DNA from: Drosophila pseudoobscura
Taxonomy: Eukaryota > Arthropoda > Insecta > Diptera > Drosophilidae
Reading direction: 5' to 3'
Assembly (NCBI RefSeq): GCF_009870125.1
Contig: NC_046683.1
Span: 41,121,869 to 41,185,868 of the forward strand
Length of the DNA stretch: 64,000 nucleotides
This document shows positions 1-11,400 of the stretch, one piece after another. Made by a program: the position numbers and the translations under genes. The notes beneath the pieces are model-generated. The model saw only the letters and a list, made by a program, of their open reading frames with translations. It was not told the DNA's origin and made no database searches. Within the stretch, counting starts at the first letter, position 1. Every line of letters begins with the position of its first letter.

Positions 1-733
1 GTACATATCCCTTTGGCCGATGTTCTACTGTCCTTGCCTTGGAACACATTAACATTGGGCAGCTAAGGGCTCACCCCAAAAGCCCAGAAGCACCATCCCA
101 TCGCATCCTCCAGCCTAACCCTCTGCCCTTCCCCTTTTCTAAACTTTCCTCTCCCTGTCGCTCTTCCTCCTCCGTCCACCGCCCTGCAGGCTCTTCACGT
201 TGCCACTAATGGGACATTTGCAATTAAATTACTCGAATAAAGCATGTAAATTGCCAGTGAATGGAGGCGGCAGTGTGCTCCAACCCCCATCTCTGACACA
301 TAAGCACAGGAAGTACATGTCCGTCCACCTACCTTCCTCTCTCTCTCTATATATATATTTACCCTGTTGCCCCCGCGTAGAGGTGAAAGTGCGGAGCCAA
401 CAGTGCGTATGTGTAATGTGCTTGGGCCTGGCTAAGTATGCTAATGCTAAGGCTACCCCCTCCCCCTAATGACCCCAGCAACGACAACAACAACCAAAAA
501 TTAATTTCGAGAAAATTAAAAATTTAAGTTTTATGTTTCCCAAATGCAGCAAGGTGGCAGATGGGTTTCCAAGATGGAAAGATTCAAGGAAATTGTAAAG
601 TTTTAAATTCGAAAATGAGGGAAACTCGAAATAGTCCGAGTCACGAGTGCGAGTGTACGAGCGGGTCCGGCATTACGGATGCCGGATCTCGCGCTGTTGT
701 TTACCTAATCATTCATAGACTGCGGGGGGGTGT
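1..733. other. Non-coding stretch left of the tandem duplication
   Basis: I see no supportable gene here. The short open frames have no family resemblance, no convincing splice signals and low-complexity composition. The stretch contains CT-rich tracts around 130-180 and 335-350. It ends where the homology of the 3.87-kb duplication begins, at a G-rich tract near 724-740. Confidence 0.6.
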
Positions 734-2276
734 GAGGGGGTGGTGTTGTGGTTGAGCGGAACAGAGGGAGCAACCTAGAATGAAAGGAGGTTGTGGTCCG
801 TCTCTCCTTCTGGCCCAACGGCGACGACAGCTGCAAGAATGTTCCCGCAGAGTGAAATTCTCTGTCCAGCAGACACACGTTCTTGCAACATCCTTCACAA
901 GGTGCACCAATCATACAAGGTAAGGCACATATTTCGTAGGTCCCTCTCTCTCTCTCTCTTTCCATCTCTGCATATCCAGCTTTTTAAATCCTGCGCATTG
1001 ATGCTTAGAGCGCCAGAGAGAGAGAGAGAGAGCACACAAAAATTTCCCTCAGCATCAGCTGTTTTGTGGCGAAAAAGAAATATTTCCTACCAAACTGTTA
1101 TACAGCCGTGACGGGCAATTCAAACGACTCCGCTTTAGGTTCATTGAACCTCATGTTGGAGCGCTTTGGTTGGAGCTCTGGTTGTTCTTTTTTTGCCCAT
1201 TTTTTGGGGCCACCAATTACATTGCGGCCAATTCTCGGGGCTTATCTAAAGCCCCAAGTCACGATTTCAATTTGCAAGCGAAAAGAGCCCCAAATCGATC
1301 TATTGATTTCATATTCAGCGCTCAGAGTGGACGACATAAATCAAAATCTGTTTGCGACAAATGGTGACAGAAGCGAGACGCACCTCAAGGGCATCGTAGG
1401 GGTGGGGGGCGGGTTGGGATGATCTAAGGCAGGGTCTAAGCAGGTTTTTGTGACAGAATTCCCGATATGCTGCAGTGTAATGCGATAGGTGCTGCAGACC
1501 ACAGTACCAGTATCCCCCTCCTTCACATTGGGGACGACGCCACTACCTCTTACGCGCAAGATCGGCCTGGAGCCCGCCCGCAGACAGACAGACCCTTGGA
1601 GACTATGTTGGCAATTAATCAGCTGATTGCCTGGCCGCAGCAATTAGCCGGAATGGGACGGAGCACGCACTTGCCGTAATGCCGTCCCTTTTTTCAGGTG
1701 CAGAGGAGAGCAGAGAGAAGAGCACACGGCCTCACCTTGCATGTTTACCGCTTCCTTTGCATACCAAAGCAGAATGCGTTGACGGCAGCAGAGACGCAAG
1801 TGGCGGCAGCAGCAGAGAAAAAGCGCCAACGAAAAGACAAAAGCAAAAAGACAGCAGCAAAACAGGAGGCTCTTCAGCCGGTGGGCCGAAGCATTGCATA
1901 CTCTTTCCATGTGGCAGCTACGAAAATGTATAGGCATTGTAGTGTTGTAGTAATTCCTACAAATTGGGCTAAGTCGAAACGTAATCCAATTGCAATTTTC
2001 TAGGTTAGAATCCATCAGCTGCTTAGCCCGCATGCAGTATGGCAGCACTTTTACTTTTGCCGAAACTTCTCGAAATTTACAGCAACTTGCCTGTCTTCCA
2101 AGTCCTCCGCTAATGCGAAAGATCGAATATGCGACCACGAATTACTCGAAGAGTGCATGGCCACAATGGCACAACACCCGGCTATAACTTCGGAACCACA
2201 GACCACACACACAGAGAATCATTGTCATATATGTACATTTCTATCGAATTAATTAGTTTATTATTATTATAGTTTA

Positions 2277-2738
2277 TTAAGATGCCAGAGTCAGAATATC
2301 GGAGGCAGCCTTGGCATCAGTGAAGACAATGTAGCGGGTCCGGACCACGATGCCATGGCTATTGACGATCTTAATCAGACTGTGGGCGTAGCTCATATGG
2401 GGGCAGTGCCATATATCTGCGAGATGCATAAGCTGGGCGCTCAGCCAGGTGGGAGTCGACTTGGCGATTAGGAGCAGCTTGGCTCTTCCAGTCATAATGG
2501 CGCTGACGATGTCGTCGCAGGAGCATTCGAAATCCCCGTCCGCCACATGCACAGCGACTAAGCTCATCTTTGATAGCTGCTGAAACTAAAGCACTATTAG
2601 ATCCTGCACAAATTGTCTTCTTCTTACGTACTCATACCTTTTTTTCAACGAGATGCAAATTTATTGATGTCTGTTCTACCGACAGCCTTTCTGCCGAACT
2701 CTTTGGCTCTTCTTTCGACTGATTTTTCTTGGTAATGT
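2277..2738 (-). CDS. eL30-like protein (diverged L7Ae/L30e-fold paralogue), copy 1
   Basis: Exons read as complement(2277..2579, 2638..2738). The second of these in reading order encodes MSLVAVHVADG onward, 96 aa from the first ATG at 2567. Its centre, TGRAKLLLIAKSTP, matches the eL30 core (QGKAKLVLIAKNTP), and the spacing to a C-terminal VRTRYIVFTD (eL30: FRVCTLSITD) fits too, so this is an L7Ae/L30e fold. The 101-nt upstream exon ends at a GTATGAGT donor, is open in the same frame and is Lys/Glu/Ser-rich, so the protein may start further upstream. However, the next exon back (ending near 2806) has an in-frame stop and no ATG in this frame. The start is therefore uncertain. Canonical eL30 is a short, highly conserved ribosomal protein; this one is far more diverged than a working ribosomal copy should be. 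A specialised paralogue is more likely. Confidence 0.65.
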
Positions 2739-2915
2739 CTATGGAATTAAGCACAATATTAAATTGTGTTATCCGCAAAGTTTCTTACTAATTCGTACCT
2801 TTTTCTAAGACTCCGAGTTTTCTTCCGGCCGACTTTTTTCTATCTTAATGACTAGGCAGCTCTTCTTGTGACGTCCAAAGTTTGACAAGCTAATCATACC
2901 GATAACCCTCTGTCA

Positions 2916-2925
2916 AGTGTGACCA
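2916..2925 (-). promoter_or_regulatory. Ohler motif 1 upstream of eL30-like copy 1
   Basis: The minus strand reads TGGTCACACT, a perfect match to the Drosophila core-promoter element called Ohler motif 1. It lies about 180 bases upstream of the first open exon of the eL30-like gene and points the same way. Motif 1 typically marks broad housekeeping-type start sites, so transcription of this gene probably starts near here. The copy-2 equivalent is at 6780-6789. Confidence 0.6.
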
Positions 2926-3199
2926 GGGCTGTCACCACTGTCTAACATTTTGCTGAGAAGCTTTGCAGTCCTTATTGTGTTTTAGGCGCTTCGCTCGTTC
3001 CAAGAAATTACTGAATGATTGGTAGAACTTTTGGTAATATTAATATAAAGTATGTATATTTATATATATACATATATAAAGTATTTAAGGCTGCCCTACA
3101 TCAGCTAGAGTTTTCAATAAGGTGACCAGAGTGCATCAATAATCATCCGCGCTGTTAAACGGTAGCCCTACTCAATCAGCTGTGCGAATTGTTTACAGA

Positions 3200-3960
3200 G
3201 CGCTTGTTTGGGCAGCGTTAAATTGTATTTAATTTGTGTACTATTCGGTGATCAGAGCGGATAAGGAGTGCATTTATTGTGCCATCGAAAATACACGATA
3301 CCTTATTGAAGGGTATACCAGCAGCGACGTCAACGACAACGACAACGCCAACGCAGTGCGCATGAGCAGCGCGTTGAGAGAAGTGGCAGAAGCAGAACTG
3401 CGCAGCCGCCAATATTATAAAAAAAGACCTGGACTCGGAAGCGTCTTGACGTTGGCGCTCAGCCGCTGCGCTGTCGCTGTCGCTGCCTATCTCACCTACC
3501 TTTACCTTTACCTTTGCCTCTGCCACAGTCGCTGTCGGTGCCTCTGTCCACCTTCGCTGCTGTTCCGCGCACTCAAAAGACGTTGAAATGCGAGCGCCGG
3601 GCGTCGTACGAAATCAGAACGTTGCCGCTGCGCAGACGCATAGCACGCGCCCAACACACCCACACACACACGCACAATCGGGAGTTATACTCGCTTATAC
3701 TCGGTACACCACCCATCCACCCGCTGGAGCAAGCCGGCTTGCCATATAAATGTATTGAAAAAACAGAACAATTTTTAAAATACTTCCACAATTTCAAGGA
3801 ATCTGAACAATTGTTTTGCTAATTTTTTCCGTTTTTATACTGTGTGATTTTTTTTATTGGGCTAAAAAGTTTCCTTCGGGTTTTCAACGTGTGTGTGTGC
3901 GTGCGTGAAGAATTTTTTGTAAATATTTTAAAGTGTTAAATAAGTGGAGTACATTTACAG
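3200..3960 (+). other. Possible plus-strand promoter and non-coding 5' exon (also at 7064-7824)
   Basis: The stretch opposite the eL30-like gene has promoter-like features on the plus strand: an A/T-rich TATA-like block (aatattataaaaa) near 3411 and a purine/pyrimidine-patterned leader. It ends at a canonical donor, acatttacag/gtaatt at 3960/3961. Its open frames do not look like protein: they are Cys/Leu/Arg-rich and overlap in several frames. It could be the first exon of a gene whose coding part lies further downstream, but I could not identify that gene. The copy in the second unit is almost identical. Confidence 0.25.
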
Positions 3961-4319
3961 GTAATTTTTTATCTCAAAAAAATGGAAAACAATGAAATAT
4001 TATCGAGGAAAAAAATATACAAATATTCTTATTGCAAACAGTTCTTTGAACACATTTCCCAAATGGTGGAAGAGCAATTTTCCTAAAGCATTACGCAATA
4101 AATGATGAACTAAGGAATGTGTGTCCTTGTTAAAATCTTCAGAAACTCTTTCGAACTCCCGATGGTCTCTCTATGGCGGGAAGAGGTGCACATACATCGG
4201 AAAATGTATGACATTATTTTTTTGTGGCAATTTCAATTGCAATCAACACTTTGAATCGATTTATGTGTGCTATTATCTCGTCCATCTACAAAATATGTAA
4301 AATGAAGGCATAGAAATGT

Positions 4320-4590
4320 AAAATTAAAACACAATCGCATTAGCATTTCTTATCTTAAATTATGCGGCAGAGTATTAAACAAGAGTTTCATATAAATTCT
4401 GATAAAAAAAAGGGGAGAAGGATTGCTGTTCCAAAAATATGGTACGCTGCGGTGCACAATTAAAACAAAATTGTATTCGCATTCTTATCTAAAATTATGC
4501 GGGAGAGTAATAAACAAAAGTTTCATATAAATTCTGATCAAAATAAGAGAAGCATTTTTGTTCCGAAAATATGGTACTCCGCGAGGTTCA
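4320..4590. repeat. Two imperfect ~139-bp tandem repeats at the end of copy 1
   Basis: Two adjacent segments (about 4320-4457 and 4458-4590) share the same order of short blocks: attaaaac, then cttatct..aattatgcgg, then gagt..ttaaacaa, then tttcatataaattctgat, then gttcc..aaaatatggtac. They are perhaps 80-85% alike by eye. The pair recurs at 8184-8454 in copy 2, giving four copies. No ORF or transposon end is evident. Confidence 0.75.
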
Positions 4591-6140
4591 GCGACATTTA
4601 CACCCAAACGAGGGGGTGTAGTTGTGGTTGAGCGGAACAGAGAGAGCAACCTAGAATGAAGAGAGGTTGTGGTCCGTATGTCCTTCTGGCCCAACGACGA
4701 CAGCTGCGAGAATGTTCCCGCAGAGTGAAACTCTCTCTCCAGCAGACACACGTTCTTGCAACATCCTTCACAAGGTGCACCAATCATACAAGGTAAGGCA
4801 CATATTTCGTAGGTCCCTCTCTCTCTTTCCATCTCTGCATATCCGGCTTTTTAAATCCTGCGCATTTATGCTTAGAGCGCCAGAGAGAGAGAGAGCAAAC
4901 AAAAATTTCCCTCATCATCAGCTGTTTTGTGGCGGAAAAGAAATATTTCCTACCAAACTGTTATACAGCCGTGGCGGGCAATTCAAACGACTCCGCTTTA
5001 GGTTCATTGAACCCCCATGTTGGAGCGCTTTGGTTGGAGCTCTGGTTGTTCTTTTTTTGGCCATTTTTTGGGGCCACCAATTACATTGCGGCCAATTCTC
5101 GGGGCTTATCTAAAGCCCCAAGTCACTATTTCAATTTGCAAGCGAAAAGAGCCCCAAATCGATCTATTGATTTCATATTCAGCGCTCAGAGTGGACGACA
5201 TAAATCAAAATCTGTTTGCGACAAATTGTGACAGAAGCGAGACGCACCTCAAGGGCATCGTAGGGGTGGGGGGCGGGTTGGGATGATCTAAGGCAGGGTC
5301 TAAGCAGGTTTTTGTGACAGAATTCCCGATATGCTGCAGTGTAATGCGATAGGTGCTGCAGACCACAGTACCAGTATCCCCCTCCTTCACATTGGGGACG
5401 ACGCCACTACCTCTTACGCGCAAGATCGGCCTGGAGCCCGCCCGCAGACAGACAGACCCTTGGAGACTATGTTGGCAATTAATCAGCTGATTGCCTGGCC
5501 GCAGCAATTAGCCGGAATGGGACGGAGCACGCACTTGCCGTAATGCCGTCCCTTTTTTCAGGTGCAGAGGAGAGCAGAGAGAAGAGCACACGGCCTCACC
5601 TTGCATGTTTACCGCTTCCTTTGCATACCAAAGCAGAATGCGTTGACGGCAGCAGAGACGCAAGTGGCGGCAGCAGCAGAGAAAAAGCGCCAACGAAAAG
5701 ACAAAAGCAAAAAGACAGCAGCAAAACAGGAGGCTCTTCAGCCGGTGGGCCGAAGCATTGCATACTCTTTCCATGTGGCAGCTACGAAAATGTATAGGCA
5801 TTGTAGTGTTGTAGTAATTCCTACAAATTGGGCTAAGTCGAAACGTAATCCAATTGCAATTTTCTAGGTTAGAATCCATCAGCTGCTTAGCCCGCATGCA
5901 GTATGGCAGCACTTTTACTTTTGCCGAAACTTCTCGAAATTTACAGCAACTTGCCTGTCTTCCAAGTCCTCCGCTAATGCGAAAGATCGAATATGCGACC
6001 ACGAATTACTCGAAGAGTGCATGGCCACAATGGCACAACACCCGGCTATAACTTCGGAACCACAGACCACACACACAGAGAATCATTGTCATATATGTAC
6101 ATTTCTATCGAATTAATTAGTTTATTATTATTATAGTTTA

Positions 6141-6602
6141 TTAAGATGCCAGAGTCAGAATATCGGAGGCAGCCTTGGCATCAGTGAAGACAATGTAGCG
6201 GGTCCGGACCACGATGCCATGGCTATTGACGATCTTAATCAGACTGTGGGCGTAGCTCATATGGGGGCAGTGCCATATATCTGCGAGATGCATAAGCTGG
6301 GCGCTCAGCCAGGTGGGAGTCGACTTGGCGATTAGGAGCAGCTTGGCTCTTCCAGTCATAATGGCGCTGACGATGTCGTCGCAGGAGCATTCGAAATCCC
6401 CGTCCGCCACATGCACAGCGACTAAGCTCATCTTTGATAGCTGCTGAAACTAAAGCACTATTAGATCCTGCACAAATTGTCTTCTTCTTACGTACTCATA
6501 CCTTTTTTTCAACGAGATGCAAATTTATTGATGTCTGTTCTACCGACAGCCTTTCTGCCGAACTCTTTGGCTCTTCTTTCGACTGATTTTTCTTGGTAAT
6601 GT
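6141..6602 (-). CDS. eL30-like protein (diverged L7Ae/L30e-fold paralogue), copy 2
   Basis: This is the duplicate of the gene at 2277-2738, shifted by 3,864 bases. Exons read as complement(6141..6443, 6502..6602). The 96-aa frame from the ATG at 6431 is the same as copy 1, and the splice sites are preserved. Two unbroken identical copies suggest either a very young duplication or conversion that keeps them alike. As in copy 1, the true start codon is uncertain because the most 5' exon has no ATG in frame. Confidence 0.65.
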
Positions 6603-6779
6603 CTATGGAATTAAGCACAATATTAAATTGTGTTATCCGCAAAGTTTCTTACTAATTCGTACCTTTTTCTAAGACTCCGAGTTTTCTTCCGGCCGACTTT
6701 TTTCTATCTTAATGACTAGGCAGCTCTTCTTGTGACGTCCAAAGTTTGACAAGCTAATCATACCGATAACCCTCTGTCA

Positions 6780-6789
6780 AGTGTGACCA
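6780..6789 (-). promoter_or_regulatory. Ohler motif 1 upstream of eL30-like copy 2
   Basis: This is the same TGGTCACACT element as at 2916-2925, kept intact in the duplicate. The second gene copy therefore has its own core-promoter element and could be transcribed independently. Confidence 0.6.
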
Positions 6790-8183
6790 GGGCTGTCACC
6801 ACTGTCTAACACTTTGCTGAGAAGCTTTGCAGTCCTTATTGTGTTTTAGGCGCTTCGCTCGTTCCAAGAAATTACTGAATGATTGGTAGAACTTTTGGTA
6901 ATATTAATATAAAGTATGTATATTTATATATATACATATATAAAGTATTTAAGGCTGCCCTACATCAGCTAGAGTTTTCAATAAGGTGACCAGAGTGCAT
7001 CAATAATCATCCGCGCTGTTAAACGGTAGCCCTACTCAATCAGCTGTGCGAATTGTTTACAGAGCGCTTGTTTGGGCAGCGTTAAATTGTATTTAATTTG
7101 TGTACTATTCGGTGATCAGAGCGGATAAGGAGTGCATTTATTGTGCCATCGAAAATACACGATACCTTATTGAAGGGTATACCAGCAGCGACGTCAACGA
7201 CAACGACAACGCCAACGCAGTGCGCATGAGCAGCGCGTTGAGAGAAGTGGCAGCAGCAGAACTGCGCAGCCGCCAATATTATAAAAAAAGACCTGGACTC
7301 GGAAGCGTCTTGACGTTGGCGCTCAGCCGCTGCGCTGTCGCTGTCGCTGCCTATCTCACCTACCTTTACCTTTACCTTTGCCTCTGCCACAGTCGCTGTC
7401 GGTGCCTCTGTCCACCTTCGCTGCTGTTCCGCGCACTCAAAAGACGTTGAAATGCGAGCGCCGGGCGTCGTACGAAATCAGAACGTTGCCGCTGCGCAGA
7501 CGCATAGCACGCGCCCAACACACCCACACACACACGCACAATCGGGAGTTATACTCGCTTATACTCGGTACACCACCCATCCACCCGCTGGAGCAAGCCG
7601 GCTTGCCATATAAATGTATTGAAAAAACAGAACAATTTTTAAAATACTTCCACAATTTCAAGGAATCTGAACAATTGTTTTGCTAATTTTTTCCGTTTTT
7701 ATACTGTGTGATTTTTTTTATTGGGCTAAAAAGTTTCCTTCGGGTTTTCAACGTGTGTGTGTGCGTGCGTGAAGAATTTTTTGTAAATATTTTAAAGTGT
7801 TAAATAAGTGGAGTACATTTACAGGTAATTTTTTATCTCAAAAAAATGGAAAACAATGAAATATTATCGAGGAAAAAAATATACAAATATTCTTATTGCA
7901 AACAGTTCTTTGAACACATTTCCCAAATGGTGGAAGAGCAATTTTCCTAAAGCATTACGCAATAAATGATGAACTAAGGAATGTGTGTCCTTGTTAAAAT
8001 CTTCAGAAACTCTTTCGAACTCCCGATGGTCTCTCTATGGCGGGAAGAGGTGCACATACATCGGAAAATGTATGACATTATTTTTTTGTGGCAATTTCAA
8101 TTGCAATCAACACTTTGAATCGATTTATGTGTGCTATTATCTCGTCCATCTACAAAATATGTAAAATGAAGGCATAGAAATGT

Positions 8184-8454
8184 AAAATTAAAACACAATC
8201 GCATTAGCATTTCTTATCTTAAATTATGCGGCAGAGTATTAAACAAGAGTTTCATATAAATTCTGATAAAAAAAAGGGGAGAAGGATTGCTGTTCCAAAA
8301 ATATGGTACGCTGCGGTGCACAATTAAAACAAAATTGTATTCGCATTCTTATCTAAAATTATGCGGGAGAGTAATAAACAAAAGTTTCATATAAATTCTG
8401 ATCAAAATAAGAGAAGCATTTTTGTTCCGAAAATATGGTACTCCGCGAGGTTCA
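8184..8454. repeat. Two imperfect ~139-bp tandem repeats at the end of copy 2
   Basis: This is the copy-2 equivalent of the repeat pair at 4320-4590, with the same internal differences between its two halves. The pair therefore existed before the 3.87-kb duplication. Confidence 0.75.
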
Positions 8455-8474
8455 GCGACATTTACACCCAAACG

Positions 8475-11400
8475 AAATTCAATTCTGAAAAGTGCACCTG
8501 CCAAGGAATTCCAGAATTCACGGTACGATTCGTTTGGTTCTGCCGTCATTCAAATAATCGAATTAACCCCGAAATCTCTCGCTGTTTGGGGTTTCGTTGA
8601 GAGCCAATTGAAGTGCTACCCGATCGGCATACTAAAGAGGGGAGGAGGCCTTCGTGGAATGGTCAGGGTACTCGCACTCGTACTTCGTACAATGTGCAGT
8701 TAATAGAACCCGCTATGCCAGGGAATTGGGGAAAGGGAATACCAACTTTTATGTGCCCCATGCCACGGCACGGCGTGGCATTTGTGCATTTCAATGAGGC
8801 TCTCTTTTAACGTGCCCCTCTGAGTAATTGATTCCACACACCGAACAAAAAGCGCTGTTTGCAATGACTCAAAATCACTTGGCCAGAAATCATTTTTCGT
8901 TTAGCCATGAATGCACATATAATATATATACACTTTATACGATTTTATGTAGATATATTATGTACATCACGTTGGGGGTTCTCCATTTGTGGAGTTGTGG
9001 TATGGAATGTTGTGCACAAGGAAAGAAAGCAAAAGTTTCTGTTTGTTGTTGCGCAAGAAAACGTCAATGTCGTTTTCGATACAACTTTCTATCACCGGAT
9101 AGGTCACCCAGAAGTGGGGAAAAACTATTCAAGTTCAAGGAAAGCCCCAGTTTGTTCGATGCATACTTTCGAGCGCCATTGCCATGCAAAAATAGATCTG
9201 TGAAGGTTTCATGTGCCATCTGCAGTGGGGATCGGGATACCGATCTCCTCCGCTCACTGCTGACCTTCACTGTTGGGCCGTTAAGCCGGCTTGGTTTACT
9301 GACCCTCCCTCCCGTCGGAGTTTTCGCTTTCGATTAACACTCTTTAAATGCCAAAAGCGCCAAGGATGCCAAAGCCAGTTCCAGACGTCACGTCGGGTCA
9401 AGAGTAGAGGGAGGAGACGATACCGAGAGACTGGTAGACTGGTAGACTGGCACGCTTGTTCTCACGCCCTGTCGTGCCATAAATTGTGGTCTCTCGTGGC
9501 ACAAAACAAAAGAAATTTCAAAACGGAAATATCTCAGTGATGCCTCAAACAAAAAACTGGAAATTTAGCTTAAGTTCTAACTGAAACCGTACATATGTAC
9601 ATACATATGTATACATGCATACGATTCTAAGCCAGTAATTGGGCCATTTGTTTGGCAAAGACGGCAAAGATTCATTTGCGGTTTTCGGGGAGCCAGAAAT
9701 CCGTATTCCAGTTGACACATTGGCACATTTTTCTTGCCTTGAAAGAATTGGCCATTGATCGACCGATCGATCGACAATCGAACTGAAGCAAAGCGAAGTC
9801 TTCTCTTTGAATATAAAATTTACGCATGTTTGCTGGGACTTGTTCAAAGACACTTCTACGTGAGTGGCATCCGTGAGGAGACCGAGACCCATGCGTCGAG
9901 TCGTACACTAAATACAGCCTCGAGCTATCCATCCATGACGATTCTTGCTCGGGAGTTGACTTGACAGAGACACTTACAAGTCTGTTTATGTTTTTGCTTG
10001 TTTATTTATGGTTAATTTATTTATGAACTTATAAAATGGACTTATCAAAAAGCCATTAGCCACTACAAAACGGTTAGCTCCACAAAAGAAGACACACACA
10101 GATTCTGTAAACAGATTTCGTGGGAGATTTATTTCTTTGTGCCAATTCCAGAACAGAACCACTTCCCTGCAAGATGGAAGAAGCGTGAGGGAGAACCCAA
10201 ACCAATTAGTGCTCTGCGGTTCGTTAATAGATTTTTTCGATTTCCATTCGATGCCATTCCCATTTGCAAATCAGTTGAATAATTTCTAAAGACTTAAGAG
10301 TGTGACCTCCAAAGGGTATTATACTTGGATGAACGTTCGTTCGTTCGTTCTGTCATGCCTGGAGCTTACAGAATCGTGACTGGTGCAAAAACTGATGACA
10401 ACAATGATGATTATCATTATTATGCGTATCAATATCATTATTCCTGATTTATTTCTGTCGCCCAAAATTCGAGACCAGTTCTGCTGTTGTGTGTGGGCTT
10501 CTCCACATCAGCATACTCGTACACACGTACATACATACATACATATATGTATTTCAATCTATTTGTATCCGTATATATGGCGCCATGCCATATATAAATC
10601 ATACAATAGAAAACGGAGGAAATAATACACGTAGCTGAGTTTCTTGTTCAATTATTGATGTGATCGAAATATAAATGAAGAACCGAACATCTTTTGAGTC
10701 ATGCAGTCCCAAAGAAAAGAAACAGAAAGAGCGCATTGGCATCACGAAACTCCCGCACTCAGTTGCCATATAGTACGGACTTATGTACATATGTTTTATC
10801 TTAGCCTTCACTATCTTTGGATTTCCATAGAAAAATGTAACATCTGAAAAGTCAATGGTGTGTGGCGAATTTTTAATAGTGTTGTGGGCGTCTCCATGGT
10901 CCTTCTCTGCACGACTTTTGACACCACTCATTACGAGCCGAGTGGACATCTTTATTGGCTCGATTATTTCGGACCCGGTCACGCCCCCCCAGACAGCCAG
11001 CCAAAAAAAGTCGACAAGACATCGATTGCATAAGGTGATACATTTATTACCTTTTTTCGGTCGCTGTCTGCTATGCACTTTATTAATGCGAGTACTCGTG
11101 TGGGGATTGGCGGGAATTGCGCAATGGCATCGAACATTAAATAGCGCCATGCGAAAGACAGGGGCTACCTCCACACATCCACGCTGGTGGCGCTTCTTCT
11201 GGATCGCGGTCTCCCCTTTGCACGTTCAACTTCCTTCGGCTTTTTTTTTTTGGACTTCAACAATTTGGTTAATTTACAACTTAATTTCTGTCATGGTTTT
11301 CAATTTATCAGAGGCCCGACGACCAGAGGTCCCAAATTTCGTACATTTTCATTTCGAGAAACGGACCCCAGCCCTCCCGCTCCTGTCACATTCTCCTGCT

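Larger units (their letters stand above)
734..4609. repeat. Tandem duplication, copy 1 (3.87-kb unit)
   Basis: This block is repeated directly downstream at 4610-8474, in the same orientation and with no spacer. The offset between copies is 3,876 bases near the left end and settles to 3,864 bases from about 1340 onward, because of small indels. The first ~640 bases differ at about 20 places. In the remaining ~3.2 kb I noticed only two substitutions (near 2948 and 3389). The unit carries an eL30-like gene on the minus strand and a possible 5' exon on the plus strand. The left edge lies in a G-rich tract. The junction between copies is at the sequence reading aacgaggggg around 4607-4616. Such high identity means a recent duplication, recent gene conversion or an assembly artefact. 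Confidence 0.95.
4610..8474. repeat. Tandem duplication, copy 2 (3.87-kb unit)
   Basis: This is the second direct copy of the block at 734-4609. Both copies end with the same bases (acacccaaacga, at 4600-4611 and 8464-8475). After that, copy 1 runs into the G-rich start of copy 2 and copy 2 runs into unique sequence beginning aattcaattctg. The eL30-like coding exon is identical between copies as far as I compared it. Confidence 0.95.

Noticed and set aside
1644-2138. 164-aa minus-strand frame in the tandem unit, repeated at 5508-6002
   Set aside because: Cys/Leu-rich with no domain. Its conservation between copies is explained by the duplication itself.
734-8474. The duplicated unit as a transposon
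   Set aside because: No terminal inverted repeats, target-site duplication, or mobility gene found; it looks like a segmental tandem duplication.
8828-9337. 169-aa plus-strand frame
   Set aside because: Mixed low-complexity residues, overlapped by frames in both strands, with no splice context or homology.
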